A stretch of DNA of 64,000 nucleotides. Origin: Chloromonas sp. AAM2 (lineage: Eukaryota > Chlorophyta > Chlorophyceae > Chlamydomonadales > Chlamydomonadaceae). The stretch is from contig QAXH01005684.1 of assembly GCA_004335635.1 (NCBI GenBank), forward strand, positions 21,807 to 85,806, read 5' to 3'. Below, in pieces: positions 61,322 to 64,000 of the stretch (its first letter is position 1; each line of letters starts with the position of its first letter). Below the pieces are notes generated by a model that was not told the DNA's origin, searched no databases, and saw only the letters and a list, made by a program, of their open reading frames with translations. The translations under genes and the position numbers were made by a program.

Positions 61322-64000
61322 ATGGCTTCAATGACTTCGATGCTGGTACTTCTGGCCTGCATCACAGCAACTGCCGCAGGTAAGGAGTGCACGCAGAGCG
61401 GTGCGGAAGGCTCAACGCCACACCAACCACTGCGCCGAAGTGAATGTTGAAGTGAAGAGGAACTTCCAGTTCGCATTGCAGATGTCTCCGGTCGTGCTGG
61501 TCGGACTTTGCTTTTGCCGAGTATTGGAGCCATCGTTAGTGCATCGCAGGCTACGCGCGCCAACCGAGTGACGTCTCAGACACGCTCTACGTCAGGATTC
61601 ACCGGCAAGCGGCGCACACTTCTCTCGTCCGGCGTTGGAGGCATCATCGGTGGCTTGACGGCTGTCCAGGCTTCGCACACGACTGCTACCGTACCCGGCG
61701 GGGGCGGTAGGCGACTGCATGCATCAATGGCGACTGCCATCAGTGGCGTTCGAGCCCGGAAGCTGCGACAGGTGGACCCATCGCAGCGTCCCGGCATCCC
61801 GACCATCAACCCCATACGTACTGGCAGCAGGTAGGTACGTCAGGCTGTGCACATTGCCTGCTGCTGACTTGAGCAAACCTGGCATGCACTGCCAAAGCAG
61901 CCACTCCTCCTAAAAGGACTCGGCTCGACCATTATCATCAGCTTCACATGCCAAACCTCGCGCCATGTTCGCCCTTCGGGCCTTAATTACATGATATTCA
62001 GGACTAATATGCCTAGTTGCATAAAGGCACTGAACCAGACTTGAGTTATCAAGTTTTGGCAGGCAAGCATGCCCAAATTGAGTGTTCCTGATTGCAGTCC
62101 TCCTTCACTTTCATTTCCTGCAGCAATGCCGCCAACGCCTTTTCCAGTGCACCTGGTGACATCCGTCGCATTGGAGGCATTGGACCATCGTGAGTGAAGG
62201 GCGAAAAATGGCTGTGCGCGCGTTGTTTGATGAAGACGGTTGCAAAACGCTTCAAAACCATGCAAGTGCACACTATGCGTCATCTCCATCATCAGCAAGC
62301 ATTGCCAACACAGGCAAATTACCCGACTCCTCCTCCTCACCTTTCAAGACCGCATCCAATGTTCCTGGGTCTCGGCCACCGGCATTCCAGCGTCTTCCAT
62401 TGGGACTCCCATTGTGGATGTAAAACTAGCCAACTACCTTACCAACTACCTTACCAGACATCCTTCGTGCGCACGCGGGTGTTCAACTTCCTGCTAATGA
62501 AACATCCACGAAGTTGGCAACAAGCTCGCGCTCCATCATGTTGCTTTTTGAGCATGTCTTGGGCGCATTCACGAAGTACGCTTTTGGCGACGGCCTTGGA
62601 CGCATTCATGCTTCATCTGCACACCACTGTCCTGGCCAGCATGTTACATTTTGGTTGGAGACGGTTGGAGATGAATGTTTGGATGCTCATGTTTGACAAC
62701 AGACCCCCAGTCATTATGAGAATGAGCATGAGTGCGATCTGCAGCCTGCCATGGTGTTCCAGACCAGCTGTGCCTGGGTTCAAGTGGTGTCAGCAGTGCC
62801 GCGATATAAACCGCGTTCGGGTAATGCAATGTGAGGATTTGATTTTTCATACTTTCAGTCCTCATGACCTGCACGCATGATTTGATGTGGGATGAGTAGG
62901 ATACGGTGCCCAGCTTACAGATGATCATGCCATACGGGCCTGGTTTTGATACCAATGTCACGTGTGTACACCGTATCCGTCCTTGAAGATTTGAGCACCT
63001 GAGTAGAGGTGCACTTGGGCCTATGGGTCAAAACTACCTTGACATTTCCCTGGCTTTTCTTTCATAGCTGGTTGCCTTCCTTTCTGTCTTGTTCCTTTCT
63101 GCCTTTGGGCCTGTCCCTACCTTCCTTTCTGCCTGACTTGTTTCTGCTTGCTCAGGGCAGGTCAGGGCGGTACCCGTCCCGTCCCACGTCCTTTGACGTC
63201 TTCCCTCATGTAACAAATCAATCAACCTGAACGTTTCCTAGGTTTCCTGTCGCCACACTTCCGACTGCAGATCCAGCACTGGCCAATCCGGCAGCTGGAG
63301 CGCCGCTGATACCACGGTTGTAGCTGGGGTTCGCGGAATGGACAACCGCGCCAGCGGCAGTGGAAGGTAGGAGGCGTTTGTCTGTGGTGCTTTAGGCGTA
63401 GCAATCAGCACAGTGTGTGCGTAGTGCTGGCAGCGGCTTGTGCTAATATTGTGACGGGACTTACAAGGTTTGACCACTCCACACCACATGGAAACGGGTT
63501 TTAGCTAATATGTGCGCTACGCTTATGGCATTGCGTCTGTTGTAAAGGGACTCGTAAGGCTTGACGCCACGTACGTCCCCTTGTGCCTCAACACCATGTT
63601 GCTTGCTACAGCAGACCAATGTAGCCTGATGAACGACTGTCCTATTGCAAGAGTGCACATGAGGCGTGTCACTGGCGGTCTGTGCTTGATGCTTGGTTGC
63701 AATTGCTCTTGTCCGCAGTGGCGATGGCCCTGGCTCCGGCACAATCGGCAGCAACCGCGGTTACACCTCCGGTCGTGGTCGCAAGCTGCAGCAAGCTCAA
63801 TCAACACTGGGCTTGATTCAGAACCCTGACGCAGGGTACAACAACCGCGGTGCAATCAGTGCAATGACCCCAAGCGCCCCGTCTTCGCAGCGCGGTCAGG
63901 CTGGTTCCCTTCGTGCCACTACCGCAAGCACCGGCGGCCCTGTTTTGCCTGCCGGCCCTGATTTTCCTGCTGGACCTGTCAGCACCGGCGGCCTCTTCGG
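61322..64000 (+). CDS. secreted Gly/Ser-rich protein candidate, 3'-truncated by window
   Basis: Five exons join in phase: 61322–61379, 61482–61830, 62124–62189, 63271–63366 and 63719 to beyond 64000, giving at least 283 residues. Exon 1 encodes a signal peptide (MASMTSMLVLLACITATAA) and ends phase 1; exon 2 completes Asp and continues DVSGRAGRTLLLPSIGA. The mature chain is rich in Gly, Ser, Thr, Arg and Ala with motifs GKRRTLLSSG, GGRRLHAS and GRGRKLQQAQ, and ends in PAGPDFPAGPVSTGG repeats at the edge. All later introns are phase 2 and interrupt Ser or Arg codons, as in exon-shuffled extracellular repeats. No enzyme domain or Cys pattern is seen. The likely destination is the cell wall or extracellular matrix (inference from signal peptide and composition). 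The short exon 1 looks like its neighbour's at 58496. Confidence 0.7.
63065..63227 (+). repeat. SINE-like repeat, copy 2, in intron
   Basis: Starts TAGCTGGTTGCCTTCCTTTC, contains TTGCTCAGGGCAGGTCAGGG and CGGTACC, and ends TTCCCTCATGTAACAAATCA plus a short ATCAACC tail. It is homologous to 50120–50290 and lies in the intron before exon 63271–63366 of the secreted-protein gene, in the same orientation as the gene. Confidence 0.6.

Overview
The window looks like nuclear DNA of a green alga, probably a chlorophycean/volvocine lineage. The evidence is short exons separated by GT–AG introns of roughly 100–1000 nt, moderate GC, no bacterial operon structure, many simple repeats in introns, and secreted proteins with RKLQ/RRLH-type motifs like those common in volvocine extracellular proteins. 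The lineage is an inference; no rRNA or other marker gene is present.

Layout: (1) 1–1438 holds a possible exon tail of a UBA-like protein and an intron-less ORF for a 364-residue protein with one membrane segment. (2) 1439–4912 has no supportable gene. (3) 4913–48370 (+) is one giant gene. I can thread about 103 exons through it in one continuous frame (14,742 nt, about 4,913 residues). It encodes an N-terminal coiled-coil region of about 550 residues followed by about 35 tandem PLAT (LH2) domains and nothing after them. (4) 48371–51063 is a repeat-rich spacer with decayed minus-strand coding-like fragments, a SINE-like repeat and an (AATC)n tract. (5) 51064–56756 (+) is an 11-exon NEK-like Ser/Thr kinase with a long low-complexity Ala/Thr/Gln/His tail. 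(6) 57177–58423 is a long inverted-repeat (foldback) element. (7) 58496–58991 and 61322–64000 (+) are two candidate secreted proteins that share an N-terminal pattern and an intron at the same phase-1 Asp codon; the second runs off the window.

The most striking result is inside the giant gene. The 35 PLAT domains are not independent repeats. Domain-specific signatures recur with a period of nine domains (for example GAGTDG in domains 2, 11, 20, 29; a Trp in the same loop in 3, 12, 21, 30; degenerate domains at 7, 16, 25, 34). The gene therefore reads as 9+9+9+8 domains: a nine-PLAT block duplicated to four copies, with the last copy lacking its ninth domain. The first block contains one 640-nt exon where the equivalent stretch of the second block has introns, which suggests local intron loss.

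A multi-PLAT protein is reminiscent of animal LOXHD1 (15 PLAT domains, hair-cell stereocilia), and NEK kinases are known in algae for ciliary and cell-cycle roles. A ciliary or membrane-associated scaffold role for the giant protein is only a hypothesis.
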